Translations under genes and position numbers: made by a program
Shown here: positions 55,695 through 64,000 of the stretch, piece by piece
Layout: each line of letters opens with the position of its first letter
Position numbering within the stretch: position 1 is the stretch's first letter
The notes under the pieces: model-generated
Seen by the model: the letters and a program-made list of their open reading frames with translations, nothing else
Databases searched by the model: none
What the model was told of the DNA's origin: nothing
Source: Dyella nitratireducens
Lineage (GTDB): Bacteria > Pseudomonadota > Gammaproteobacteria > Xanthomonadales > Rhodanobacteraceae
DNA: 64,000 nt
Reading direction: 5' to 3'
Assembly (NCBI RefSeq): GCF_014642835.1
Contig: NZ_BMJA01000003.1
Span: forward strand, 396,497-460,496

Positions 55695-58082
55695 ATGACC
55701 GCTCCATCCCTCACGAAGTCCGCGCTACGCATCCGCAAGGCCGCGGTGCTCGGCGCCGGTGTCATGGGCGCACAGATCGCCGCGCACCTGACCAACGCCG
55801 ACGTCGAAACCGTGCTGTTCGACCTGCCCGCCAAAGAAGGCCCCAAGAGCGGCATCGCCCTCAAGGCGATCGAGAATCTGAAAAAGCTCTCACCCGCCCC
55901 GCTGGCCGACGGCAACCGTGCTGCGGCCATCATCCCGGCCAACTACGAGGAAGACCTCGACAAGCTGAAGGATGTGGACCTGGTGATCGAAGCGATCGCA
56001 GAGCGGATGGATTGGAAGCTGGATCTCTATAAGAAGATCGCGCCGTACGTGTCGCCCACCGCCGTGCTGGCCAGCAATACCTCGGGCCTCTCCATCAATG
56101 GCCTGGCCGATGCGCTGCCGGAAGAAATGCGCCATCGCTTTACCGGCGTGCACTTCTTCAACCCGCCGCGCTACATGCACCTGGTGGAACTGATCCCGAC
56201 CCGGCTCACCGACGCCAGCGTGCTCGAAGGCCTGGAAGCCTTCCTGACCACCACCGTTGGCAAGGGCGTGGTCTACGCGAAAGACACGCCGAACTTCATC
56301 GGCAACCGCATCGGCGTGTTCTCGATGCTGGCCACCATGCACCACACCGAGCAGTTCAAGCTCGGCTTCGACATCGTCGACGCACTGACCGGCCCAGCCG
56401 TCGGCCGCCCCAAGAGCGCCACCTACCGCACTGCCGACGTGGTGGGTCTGGACACCATGGCGCACGTGATCAAGACCATGGCCGATACCCTGGCCGATGA
56501 TCCGTGGCACGAGTACTTCAAAGCACCTGTGTGGTTGAGCGGCCTGATTGAACAGGGTGCGCTGGGCCAGAAGACCGGCGCCGGTTTCTATCGCAAAGCC
56601 GGCAAGGACATCGTGGTGCTGGACGTGGCCAAGCGCGACTATCGCGCTTCCGAGCAAAAGGCTTCGGACGAAGTGTCGGCCATCCTCGCCATCAAGGACC
56701 CTGCCGAGAAATTCGGCAAGCTGCGCGCGTCCAGCGATCCGCAAGCACAGTTCCTGTGGGCCACCTTCCGCGACCTGTTCCATTACACCGCCTACCACCT
56801 GGCCGACATCGCCGACACCGCGCGTGACGTCGACTTTGCCATTCGCTGGGGCTACGGCTGGAAGCTCGGTCCGTTCGAGACCTGGCAGGCCGCCGGCTGG
56901 CAGCAGGTCGCGCAGTGGATCCAGGAAGACATCGACGCCGGCAAAGCGATGAGCAAGGCGCCGCTGCCGAAGTGGGTCACGGACGGCCGCCATGGCGTGC
57001 ATGGCAAGAACGGTTCGTACTCGGCTGCCGCCAACGCCGACAAGCTGCGCTCGCAGCATCCGGTCTATAAGCGCCAGTTGTTCCCCGACGCGATCCTTGG
57101 CGAGAAGTTCGACCAAGGCACCACCGTATGGGAGAACGACGGCATCCGCCTGTGGACGCTGGGCGACGACAACGTCGGCATCATCTCGTTCAAGACCAAG
57201 ATGAATACGGTCAACGATCAGGTGCTCGACGGCATTCAGTACGCCATCGGCGTGGCGGAAGAAAAACTCAAGGCCGTGGTGATCTGGCAGACCGCCGAGC
57301 CGTTCTCCGCTGGCGCGGATCTGAAGGGTGCACTGGGTTTGCTGCAAGCCGGCAAGGTCAAGGAATTCGATGCGATGGTCGCCAACTTCCAGCGCACCAG
57401 CATGCGCGTCAAGCATGCTTTGGTACCGGTGGTCTCGGCCGTGCGTGGTTTGTGCCTGGGCGGTGGTTGCGAATTCCAGATGCATTCGGCGCGTACAGTT
57501 GCTGCATTGGAAAGCTATATCGGCCTGGTCGAAGCCGGCGTCGGCCTGCTGCCTGCCGGTGGCGGTCTGCATGAACTGGCCATTCGCGCCGCCCAGAGCA
57601 ACCCCAGCGATCCGTTCGAATCGCTGAAGAAAGTGTTCGAGACCGTAGCAATGGCGAAGGTTTCCGGCAGCGCGCTGGAAGCCAAGCAACTCGGTCTGCT
57701 GCGCGAGAGCGACGTGGTGGTGTTCAACGCTTACGAATTGCTCTATGTCGCCAAACAAGTGGCCAGCTCACTCGCCGAAAGCGGTTGGCGTGCACCGCTG
57801 TACGCTCGCAACGTCCCGGTTGCTGGCGACGTCGGTACCGCTACGTTCAAGGCTTCGCTGGCCAATCTGCAAGCTGGCTATTTCGCCTCCGAGCACGACG
57901 TCGCGATCGCTACGCGCATTGCCGACACGCTATGCGGCGGCGCGATCGAGCGCGGTTCGTTAGTGGATGAGGAGTGGCTGCTGGATCTGGAACGCAAGTA
58001 TTTCGTGGAGCTGGCGCAGACGGAGAAAACGCAGGCACGCATCGCTCACACGATGACGACCGGTAAACCGCTCAGGAACTAA
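55695..58082 (+). CDS. Bifunctional 3-hydroxyacyl-CoA dehydrogenase / enoyl-CoA hydratase
   Basis: Beta-oxidation enzyme of 795 residues. The dehydrogenase is N-terminal: VLGAGVMGAQIAAHL at about 19, LASNTSGLSI, HFFNPPRYMHLVELIPT, KDTPNFIGNRIG. The hydratase/isomerase domain follows at about 490-700 with AEPFSAGADLKG and GLCLGGGCEFQMHS. This order is the reverse of E. coli FadB and matches the FadN type of Bacillus and many proteobacteria. ATG at 55695 with GGAG. The thiolase at 58223 is the partner; a palindromic repeat pair separates them. Confidence 0.95.
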   Translation: MTAPSLTKSALRIRKAAVLGAGVMGAQIAAHLTNADVETVLFDLPAKEGPKSGIALKAIENLKKLSPAPLADGNRAAAIIPANYEEDLDKLKDVDLVIEAIAERMDWKLDLYKKIAPYVSPTAVLASNTSGLSINGLADALPEEMRHRFTGVHFFNPPRYMHLVELIPTRLTDASVLEGLEAFLTTTVGKGVVYAKDTPNFIGNRIGVFSMLATMHHTEQFKLGFDIVDALTGPAVGRPKSATYRTADVVGLDTMAHVIKTMADTLADDPWHEYFKAPVWLSGLIEQGALGQKTGAGFYRKAGKDIVVLDVAKRDYRASEQKASDEVSAILAIKDPAEKFGKLRASSDPQAQFLWATFRDLFHYTAYHLADIADTARDVDFAIRWGYGWKLGPFETWQAAGWQQVAQWIQEDIDAGKAMSKAPLPKWVTDGRHGVHGKNGSYSAAANADKLRSQHPVYKRQLFPDAILGEKFDQGTTVWENDGIRLWTLGDDNVGIISFKTKMNTVNDQVLDGIQYAIGVAEEKLKAVVIWQTAEPFSAGADLKGALGLLQAGKVKEFDAMVANFQRTSMRVKHALVPVVSAVRGLCLGGGCEFQMHSARTVAALESYIGLVEAGVGLLPAGGGLHELAIRAAQSNPSDPFESLKKVFETVAMAKVSGSALEAKQLGLLRESDVVVFNAYELLYVAKQVASSLAESGWRAPLYARNVPVAGDVGTATFKASLANLQAGYFASEHDVAIATRIADTLCGGAIERGSLVDEEWLLDLERKYFVELAQTEKTQARIAHTMTTGKPLRN

Positions 58083-58087
58083 ACGCT

Positions 58088-58171
58088 CGTCGCTCCGACG
58101 CAAGCCGGAGCCCAGCGACTTTCGCACGCACCACCAAAGACACTGGGTCCCGGCTTTCGCCGGGACGACGG
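58088..58171. repeat. Family-2 palindromic repeat pair in the beta-oxidation operon
   Basis: Left arm begins CGTCGCTCCGACGCAAGCCG (degenerate) with CCCAGCGACTTT; right arm is CACTGGGTCCCGGCTTTCGC with CCGGGACGACGG. Inner right hairpin GTCCCGGC-TTTC-GCCGGGAC. It occupies most of the 140-bp gap between the two genes and could stabilise or punctuate the transcript. Its left arm is of the same type as the half-element at 23946. Confidence 0.8.
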
Positions 58172-58222
58172 AAAAACCAAACGGCGTCGCCGCACGGTGC
58201 GCGACGCCACGGAGCAAAGACC

Positions 58223-59428
58223 ATGACCAAGCAAGTGCAAGACGCCTACATCGTCGCCGCCACCCGCACCCCGGTCGGCAAGGCGCCGCGTGGCATATTC
58301 CGCAATACCCGTCCCGACGACATGCTCGCCCATGTGATCCGTGCCGTGATGGCGCAAGCGCCGGGCATCGATCCGCATCGCATCGGCGACGTGATCGTCG
58401 GCTGTGCCATGCCCGAAGCCGAGCAGGGCATGAACGTGGCCCGTATCGGCCTGCTGCTGGCCGGCCTGCCGGACACCGTGCCGGGCGTCACCGTCAACCG
58501 CTTCTGTTCGTCCGGCCTGCAAGCCGTGGCGATGGCGGCCGATCGTATCCGCCTCGGCGAAGCCGATCTGATGATCGCGGCCGGCACCGAAAGCATGAGC
58601 ATGGTGCCGATGATGGGCCACAAGGTGGCGATGAATCCGGCCATCTTCGACAACGAGCACATTGGTATCGCCTACGGCATGGGCATTACCGCCGAGAACG
58701 TCGCTAAACAGTGGAAGGTCTCGCGTGAAGCGCAGGATGCATTCGCCGCGCAAAGCCACGATCGTGCCCTTGCCGCGATCAAGGCAGGCGAGTTCAAGGA
58801 CGAGATCACGCCGTTCCAGCTCGACGACCATTACCCCGATCTCGCGACCCGTGGCATCAAAACCGACAGCCGCATGATCGACACCGACGAAGGTCCCCGC
58901 GCCGGCAGCACGCCGGACGTGCTGGGCAAGCTGAAGACGGTCTTCCGCAATGGGCAGTTCGGCGGCAGTGTGACGGCGGGCAATTCCTCACAGACTTCCG
59001 ACGGCGCCGCTGCGGTGCTGCTGGCCAGCGAGCAGGCGATCAAGGACTACGGCCTCACTCCCCTCGCCCGTTTCGTCGGCTACTCGGTGGCCGGCGTGCG
59101 CCCAGAGATCATGGGTATCGGCCCGAAGGAAGCGATTCCGAAGGCGCTCAAGCAAACTGGCATCAAGCAGGATCAGCTGGACTGGATCGAACTGAACGAA
59201 GCCTTCGCCGCGCAGGCGCTCGCCGTGATCGGCGATTTGGGTCTAGACCAGGCCAAGGTGAACCCGCTCGGCGGCGCCATTGCGCTGGGCCATCCGCTCG
59301 GTGCCACCGGTGCGGTTCGTACGGCAACGCTGGTGCATGGTTTGCGCCGTCGCAAGCAGAAGTACGGAATGGTGACGATGTGTATCGGTACCGGTATGGG
59401 TGCTGCCGGTGTGTTTGAGGCAGTCTGA
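58223..59428 (+). CDS. fadA: Acetyl-CoA C-acyltransferase (thiolase)
   Basis: Thiolase of 401 residues cleaving 3-ketoacyl-CoA to acetyl-CoA and a shortened acyl-CoA. Acyl-enzyme Cys in VNRFCSSGLQAVAMAA (about residue 94), the NEAFAAQ motif with active His in GHPLGATGA, and the second Cys in MCIGTGMGAAGVFE. ATG at 58223 with GGAG. Together with the upstream bifunctional enzyme it forms a FadN/FadA-type trifunctional system; an acyl-CoA dehydrogenase is not in the window. Confidence 0.95.
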   Translation: MTKQVQDAYIVAATRTPVGKAPRGIFRNTRPDDMLAHVIRAVMAQAPGIDPHRIGDVIVGCAMPEAEQGMNVARIGLLLAGLPDTVPGVTVNRFCSSGLQAVAMAADRIRLGEADLMIAAGTESMSMVPMMGHKVAMNPAIFDNEHIGIAYGMGITAENVAKQWKVSREAQDAFAAQSHDRALAAIKAGEFKDEITPFQLDDHYPDLATRGIKTDSRMIDTDEGPRAGSTPDVLGKLKTVFRNGQFGGSVTAGNSSQTSDGAAAVLLASEQAIKDYGLTPLARFVGYSVAGVRPEIMGIGPKEAIPKALKQTGIKQDQLDWIELNEAFAAQALAVIGDLGLDQAKVNPLGGAIALGHPLGATGAVRTATLVHGLRRRKQKYGMVTMCIGTGMGAAGVFEAV

Positions 59429-59445
59429 TCGTCGCCATGAACCAC

Positions 59446-59470
59446 GCCCTCTCCCAGCCAGGGAGAGGGC
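59446..59470. terminator. Hairpin after the thiolase gene
   Basis: Perfect 10-bp stem GCCCTCTCCC/GGGAGAGGGC with 5-nt loop, 18 bp past the stop. No U-tract; probable transcription end or another repeat type. Confidence 0.5.
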
Positions 59471-59493
59471 TGGCGAACCTCGTGGGGAACGTT

Positions 59494-59568
59494 CGTAGGT
59501 TGGGGTGCAAACCCCAACATCGCCATGCCTGTGATCGCGCCATGTTGGGGTTTGCACCCCAACCTACG
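59494..59568. repeat. Family-1 palindromic repeat, copy E
   Basis: Perfect 27-bp arms 59494-59520 (CGTAGGTTGGGG...) and 59542-59568, spacer 21 bp starting CGCCATGCCTG, also seen in copy B (TGCCATGCCTG). It lies in the 320-bp gap 59429-59748; the remaining 180 bp to the MFS start show no gene. Confidence 0.92.
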
Positions 59569-59748
59569 ACCTGCGGAAAAACGTGAACCGTCGTCCTGGC
59601 GAAGCGAGCTTAAACGCTTGTCCTTATCTTCCGCCAAGCGAATAATGCGACACGTTGCGGCGCACACCCCGATGCGCCCACGTCCTGAGCGCTTCCGACA
59701 TCCTCGCCACCAGGCGTAGGCCCGCTGCGCTCGCTGCAGGAACCGTTC

Positions 59749-61191
59749 GTGAGCGCGTTGACAGAGGAAAAGCTGGACTTGCCGGCCACCGATCAGCCGG
59801 CCTATCCCGACTACCGCGTCATTTCCCTGATCGTCGGTTGCGCGATCTTCCTGGAACAAGTCGACGGTACGGTGCTCGCCACCGCCCTGCCCACCATGGC
59901 ACGCGACTTCGGCGTTTCCGCCCCGGCCATGAGCGTGGCGATTACCAGTTATCTGCTTGCGCTGGCGATTCTCATTCCGGTGAGCGGCGCCATTGCCGAC
60001 CGCTTCGGCGCCAAGCGCGTGTTCAACAGCGCGATGGTGGTGTTCATCATCGGCTCCATCCTCTGCTCGCTCACCCATAGCCTGCCGATGATGGTGGCCG
60101 CACGGCTGGTGCAAGGCACGGGCGGCGCGATGATGGGGCCGGTAGGACGGCTGGTGATCCTGCGCACGGTAGAGCGCAAGCATCTGGTGTCATCCATGAT
60201 GTGGACGCTGATTCCAGCCGTGCTCGGCACCATGGCCGGGCCACCGCTGGGTGGCTTCATCGTCCAGTACTTCGACTGGCGCTGGATCTTCTACATCAAT
60301 GTGCCAATCGGCGTGTTGGGTTACTGGCTGGTTCGGCGCTACGTGCCGGAGGTGCACTGCGGAACTCGTCCTGCACCGTTCGACTGGCTGGGTTTTGCGC
60401 TTTGCAGCGTCGGCTTGGGCTGCCTGCTATTCGGCCTGGAGCTGTTTGGCGAGAACACCAGCGCGCGCAATGGCGTGATGCTCGTGGCCGTCGGCACGGC
60501 CGCGTGCCTGGCTTACGTCAAGCACGCCAAACGCCGCGAGCATCCCGCGGTGGATCTGACGCTGCTGCGCATCGATTCGTTCCGGCTCTCGGTGATTTCC
60601 GGCGCACTGATGCGCATCACCCAAGGCGCACAGCCGTTCCTGCTGCCGCTGTTGCTGCAGATCGGGCTCGGCTTCTCGGCGCTACGCAGCGGTCAGTTGA
60701 TCCTGGCCATTTCCGTCGGCGCGCTGCTCGCCCGTGTCCTCACCACCCGCCTGCTGCGCTGGATCGGTTTTCGCCGTGTGATGGTCTACAACGGCGTACT
60801 CGCCGGCCTGAGTTATGCCGTCTGCGCGTTCTTCCGGGCGGATTGGCCGTTCTGGCTGATGTTCGGCTTGCTGGTGTGCTGCGGCATCATCATGTCGGTG
60901 CAGTTCACCGCTTACAACACCATCGCCTACGAGGCAGTGCCGACCGATCGCATGAGCGCGGCCAACAGTTTCTATTCCACCCTGCAGCAGCTGATGCTGT
61001 CGGTAGGTGTGTGCTGTGGCGCGCTGATCCTCAAGCTCGCCATGGCCGCCAGCCACAACACCGAACCGAGCCGCTTGAACTTTTCCGTAGCATTTCTGGT
61101 GGTCACCCTGATCTCGCTCAGTTCCACCCGCTGGCATCGCGCCTTTGCACCTGATGCCGGGCATGAAATGAGCGGACATCGGCATCGTTGA
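59749..61191 (+). CDS. MFS transporter, DHA2-type drug exporter
   Basis: Inner-membrane major facilitator of 480 residues resembling EmrB/QacA exporters. FLEQVDGTVLATALPTMARDFG in helix 1, GAIADRFGAKRVFNSAMVVF (motif A), LVQGTGGAMMGPVGRLVIL and the motif C region VLGTMAGPPLGGFIVQYFDWRWIFYINVPIG match the DHA2 group; 13-14 hydrophobic helices are visible. GTG start with AGGAA upstream. No membrane-fusion partner or regulator is adjacent; substrate unknown. Confidence 0.88.
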   Translation: MSALTEEKLDLPATDQPAYPDYRVISLIVGCAIFLEQVDGTVLATALPTMARDFGVSAPAMSVAITSYLLALAILIPVSGAIADRFGAKRVFNSAMVVFIIGSILCSLTHSLPMMVAARLVQGTGGAMMGPVGRLVILRTVERKHLVSSMMWTLIPAVLGTMAGPPLGGFIVQYFDWRWIFYINVPIGVLGYWLVRRYVPEVHCGTRPAPFDWLGFALCSVGLGCLLFGLELFGENTSARNGVMLVAVGTAACLAYVKHAKRREHPAVDLTLLRIDSFRLSVISGALMRITQGAQPFLLPLLLQIGLGFSALRSGQLILAISVGALLARVLTTRLLRWIGFRRVMVYNGVLAGLSYAVCAFFRADWPFWLMFGLLVCCGIIMSVQFTAYNTIAYEAVPTDRMSAANSFYSTLQQLMLSVGVCCGALILKLAMAASHNTEPSRLNFSVAFLVVTLISLSSTRWHRAFAPDAGHEMSGHRHR

Positions 61192-61280
61192 GTTGGCGAC
61201 ACACTGTTTCTCTGGCGATCGTTCCCCATCGCAGTGATAGGCCTTATGTTTCGCGGCATTCGAAACAAGCGAGGTGTTCC

Positions 61281-61982
61281 ATGATCGAACGGCGTCCTTT
61301 CAACAGCCTTGGCGGTGCCGATCACGGCTGGCTCAAGGCCAAGCATCATTTCTCTTTCGCCGGCTACAACGACGGCAAGCGCATGGGCTGGGGGGCGCTA
61401 CGTGTGTGGAATGACGACAGCATCGCCTCGCAAACCGGCTTTCCGCCGCACCCGCATGCGGATATGGAAATCATCACCTACGTGCGCGAGGGCGCCATCA
61501 CGCATCGTGACAACCTGGGCAACCAGGGCCGCACCGTAGCCGGCGACGTGCAAGTGATGAGCGCAGGCAGCGGCATCACGCATAGCGAGTACAACCTGGA
61601 ATCGGACACCACGCGCATCTTCCAGATCTGGATCATTCCGGACGAGCGCGGTCGCGCGCCATCATGGGGCACCAAACCGTTCCCCGCCGGTGAGCGCTCG
61701 GGACAGTTTGTGGCCCTGGCCAGCGGCATGGAAGGTGATGCAGATGCCCTGCCCTTGCGCACCAACGCACGCGTGCTCGGCGCCACGCTGAAAGCTGGAG
61801 AGACGGCGCATTACACGTTGGACAAACGGCGCTACGCCTATCTTGTACCCGCCAAAGGTGCGGTCGAGGTGAACGGCATTCGCGTCGATGCACGCGATGG
61901 CGTAGCGATTCACGACGAAACTGCGCTCCAAGTGAAGGCGCTCGAAGACGCGGAGCTGGTGCTGGTCGATTCAAGCCCATGA
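61281..61982 (+). CDS. Pirin family protein
   Basis: Bicupin pirin of 233 residues, YhhW-like, possibly quercetin 2,3-dioxygenase. The metal-binding cupin motif is in GFPPHPHADMEIITYVREGAITHRDNLGN with HSEYN further on. ATG at 61281 with GAGG. The region 61192-61280 has no gene and probably a promoter. It lies 25 bp before the quinone oxidoreductase, a common pairing. Confidence 0.92.
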   Translation: MIERRPFNSLGGADHGWLKAKHHFSFAGYNDGKRMGWGALRVWNDDSIASQTGFPPHPHADMEIITYVREGAITHRDNLGNQGRTVAGDVQVMSAGSGITHSEYNLESDTTRIFQIWIIPDERGRAPSWGTKPFPAGERSGQFVALASGMEGDADALPLRTNARVLGATLKAGETAHYTLDKRRYAYLVPAKGAVEVNGIRVDARDGVAIHDETALQVKALEDAELVLVDSSP

Positions 61983-62007
61983 GACAAAACCACAGGAAGC
62001 TTCCTTG

Positions 62008-63015
62008 ATGACAACCATGCAAGCCATCGACATTCCGCATTTCGGTGGCCCGGAGGTCTTGCGACTCGCCGAGCGCCCAGTGCCGCAACCGGGTGCCGGC
62101 GAGGTGTTGATCAAGGTCGTGGCATCGGGTGTGAATCGCCCGGATGTCTTCCAGCGGCAAGGACACTATGCACCGCCTCCAGGCGCTTCCGATCTGCCTG
62201 GGCTGGAAGTCGCCGGCGAAGTGGTAGACGGCGATTTCAGCGGCAGCAATCCGTTCGAGCTCAAGCGCGGCGATGCCGTCTGCGCCTTGCTGGCCGGTGG
62301 CGGCTATGCGCAATACGCCGTCGCTCCGCTTGGCCAGTGCCTGCCTGTACCACGCGGCATGAGCACGCTGGAAGCCGCGTCACTGCCGGAAAACTACTTC
62401 ACCGTGTGGAGCAATGTCTTCGATCGCGGCCATTTGGGACAACGTGAAGAGGGTTCAAAAGAAAGCCTGCTGGTGCAAGGCGGTTCCAGCGGCATTGGTG
62501 TAACGGCGATCCAGCTAGCGCATGCACTGGGCCATCCCGTGTTTGCCACGGCGGGCAATGATGAGAAGTGTCGCGCTTGTGAGTCGCTCGGTGCACGCGC
62601 CATCAACTATCGCACTGAGGATTTCGTCGAGCGCGTGAAAGCCTGGACCGACGGTCGTGGTGCCGATGTCATTCTGGACATGGTTGCCGGCGACTATGTT
62701 CCGCGCGAGCTGGATGCCTTGGCCGACGATGGGCGGCTGGTGATCATTGCTACGCTCGGCGGCATGAAGTCCACGATCGATGTCGGCATGCTCATGCGTC
62801 GGCGGCTGCGTATCACCGGTTCTACGCTTCGCGTTCGCTCCGTTGCGTTCAAGTCAGCCATTGCAGAAAAACTGTATGAGCACATATGGCCGCTGTTTGC
62901 GGACAAACGCCTTCGTCCGGTCATCCATGACATTTTTCCTGCTCATGACGCCGCACGCGCACATGCATTGATGGAAAGCAGTGCGCACATCGGAAAAATT
63001 CTGTTGCGCTGGTAG
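62008..63015 (+). CDS. NAD(P)H quinone oxidoreductase, PIG3 family
   Basis: Zinc-free MDR oxidoreductase of 335 residues. QAIDIPHFGGPEVLRLAERPVPQP at the start, NRPDVFQRQGHYAPPPGASDLPGLEVAGEV, LPENYFTVWSNVF, the NADPH loop VQGGSSGIGVTAIQLAHALG and GMKSTIDVGMLMRRRLRITGSTLRVRS, all PIG3/TP53I3-like. ATG at 62008 with AGGAAG; ATG at 62017 and TTG at 62005 are alternatives. Likely cotranscribed with pirin; a role in electrophile or quinone stress is inferred. Confidence 0.92.
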   Translation: MTTMQAIDIPHFGGPEVLRLAERPVPQPGAGEVLIKVVASGVNRPDVFQRQGHYAPPPGASDLPGLEVAGEVVDGDFSGSNPFELKRGDAVCALLAGGGYAQYAVAPLGQCLPVPRGMSTLEAASLPENYFTVWSNVFDRGHLGQREEGSKESLLVQGGSSGIGVTAIQLAHALGHPVFATAGNDEKCRACESLGARAINYRTEDFVERVKAWTDGRGADVILDMVAGDYVPRELDALADDGRLVIIATLGGMKSTIDVGMLMRRRLRITGSTLRVRSVAFKSAIAEKLYEHIWPLFADKRLRPVIHDIFPAHDAARAHALMESSAHIGKILLRW

Positions 63016-63035
63016 CGGCCATGGCCATGTGCCGC

Positions 63036-63374
63036 CTAACTGCTAGCCGAACGACCACGATCACGCCGCCACAATAGGCTACGGACCAACATGCCCAGGC
63101 CCAGTAAGGCCGTAGCTACGCCATAGCCGCAGAGCGCCGGCTTGACCTGGCTCCATATCTGTCCGCTCCGACGCCCGAACCCATCAAGGGCCGGAGAAAC
63201 CATGGTTGCATCGATGTGCATGCTGGTGAAAACGCACGCACCTAGCGTCATGCCTATCACCACCAAATCATAAAGGCGCCGCTTGCGAGGAAAGGCGTCT
63301 TTCGGAAAGGTCCAATACAACCAAACCAGGACGAGCAGAGTAGGACTAAGTAATGCAAGCGACAGATAGCGCAT
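63036..63374 (-). CDS. Small predicted membrane protein, function unknown
   Basis: Protein of 112 residues with three hydrophobic segments (about 4-22, 38-54 and 82-100) separated by basic loops (PRKRRLYD, RSLLWRRDRGR). I do not recognise the family. It lies 21 bp after epmA in the same orientation and converges on the quinone oxidoreductase. ATG at 63374. Confidence 0.65.
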   Translation of the reverse strand: MRYLSLALLSPTLLVLVWLYWTFPKDAFPRKRRLYDLVVIGMTLGACVFTSMHIDATMVSPALDGFGRRSGQIWSQVKPALCGYGVATALLGLGMLVRSLLWRRDRGRSASS

Positions 63375-63395
63375 AACGATGGCTTCTTGTAGCAG

Positions 63396-64000
63396 TTACG
63401 CTTTCGAAAAGGGAAACGCCAACACATCCGCAATCTTGTCCGTGCCTGCCATGCACATCAGCAAGCGCTCGATACCCATCGCCACACCAGCGCAATCTGG
63501 CATGCGCTCCAGCACCGCCAACAGTTGTTCGTCGATGGGCATCTCACGCAAGCCACGCTCACGGCGGCGCGCGTTGTCACGTTCGAACCGGGCGCGTTGT
63601 TCCGTGGCATCGTTGAGTTCGTGGTAGCCATTGGCCAGTTCGTAAGGCCCCAGGTAAAGCTCGAAACGCTCGGCCAGCGGCGGCTCGCCGGGCCGAATAC
63701 GCGCCAGGGCGCTCTGACTGGCCGGATAATCGTGAACCACCGTGATGCGATCACGCGGAAACGCCGGTTGCAGCTTGTGGGTGATGAGCAGGTCAAGCCA
63801 ATCGTCGCGGGTGAGACCTTCCGGGCTAATGTTGTATTGAGCCAGCGGTGCACGTAGTTCTTCGATCTCGGCATGCAAAGGATCCAGCCCCAGTTCGTCG
63901 AGAAAAAGTTGCCGGTAGCCTTCGATCAGCACTTCAACACGGCGCCCCACCAACGCAAGTGCGGTTTCCACCAGTGCGATGGTTTCCTCCATCAGTTGCC
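63396..64000 (-). CDS. epmA: Elongation factor P-lysine ligase EpmA, 3' part
   Basis: Class II aminoacyl-tRNA-synthetase-like enzyme (PoxA/GenX) that attaches beta-lysine to EF-P. Only the C-terminal 201 residues are in the window; the frame is open to the right edge, so the ATG at 63992 is internal. FELYLGPYELANGYHELND is the motif-2-following segment and GVAMGIERLLMCMAGTDKIADVLAFPF is motif 3. Family length is about 320 residues, so the start should be roughly 350 bp outside. Confidence 0.95.
   Translation of the reverse strand, partial: QLMEETIALVETALALVGRRVEVLIEGYRQLFLDELGLDPLHAEIEELRAPLAQYNISPEGLTRDDWLDLLITHKLQPAFPRDRITVVHDYPASQSALARIRPGEPPLAERFELYLGPYELANGYHELNDATEQRARFERDNARRRERGLREMPIDEQLLAVLERMPDCAGVAMGIERLLMCMAGTDKIADVLAFPFSKA

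Noticed and set aside
55890-57758. 622-codon open frame antisense to the beta-oxidation enzyme
   Set aside because: It mirrors the codon bias of the real gene, shows no family motif and has no ribosome binding site.

Overview
The window is GC-rich gammaproteobacterial chromosome. TonB-dependent receptors of the Xanthomonas/Caulobacter type, carbohydrate-active enzyme clusters, a non-phosphorylative L-fucose pathway like that of Xanthomonas campestris, and the block rlmN-pilF-rodZ-yfgM-bamB-der all suggest the Xanthomonadales, most likely a Rhodanobacteraceae genus such as Dyella, Rhodanobacter or Luteibacter. The genus is inference. There is no prophage, integrase, transposase, CRISPR array, rRNA or recognisable tRNA.

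Region 1 (1-22 kb) is a glycan-utilisation locus. A truncated Oar-like TonB-dependent receptor reads in from the left edge. Then, all on the minus strand, come GH20 hexosaminidase, a TonB-dependent receptor, a glucokinase-family protein, a sialidase-fold protein, GH35 beta-galactosidase, GH3 glycosidase with a PA14 insert, GH18, GH29 alpha-L-fucosidase, a second intact receptor and a second glucokinase paralogue. Every glycosidase has an export signal, so oligosaccharides would cross the outer membrane through the receptors and be trimmed in the periplasm. The GH18/GH29/GH35/GH3/GH20 set fits removal of fucose, galactose, xylose and GlcNAc from plant complex N-glycans.

Region 2 (22-34 kb) metabolises the released fucose. 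An overlapping plus-strand operon encodes L-fucose dehydrogenase, lactonase, 2-keto-3-deoxy-L-fuconate dehydrogenase, 2,4-diketo-3-deoxy-L-fuconate hydrolase, L-fuconate dehydratase and L-lactate dehydrogenase, which together convert fucose to pyruvate. After a HAD phosphatase and an AbiEii-like nucleotidyltransferase pair come a mutarotase, the FucP symporter, a divergent IclR regulator and a second GH29 fucosidase. A 21-bp dyad (ATATGAA-N7-TTCATAT and near matches) lies in the promoter regions of both glucokinases, the fucose operon and fucP/iclR. It suggests one IclR-type regulon joining regions 1 and 2.

Region 3 (34-42 kb) is mixed: a structured leader ahead of a GT2 and GT39-like glycosyltransferase pair, a CHAD protein, a universal stress protein, a sirtuin, tadA, an NADPH-quinone-type oxidoreductase and a DUF899 protein. 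Region 4 (42-55 kb) is housekeeping on the minus strand: guaA, guaB, folD, a rhodanese-E1 fusion, der, bamB, yfgM-like, rodZ-like, pilF, rlmN and ndk. Region 5 (55-64 kb) has a TetR regulator with two palindromic operators ahead of a beta-oxidation operon, then an MFS exporter, a pirin, a quinone oxidoreductase, a small membrane protein and the 3' part of epmA.

Two families of dispersed palindromic elements run through the window. Family 1 (arm GTAGGTTGGGGTG...) has five copies, two of which supply the stop codon of the adjacent gene. Family 2 (CGTC-x-TCCCGGCGAAAGCCGGGA-like) includes a half-element that encodes the C-terminal tail of the fuconolactonase.
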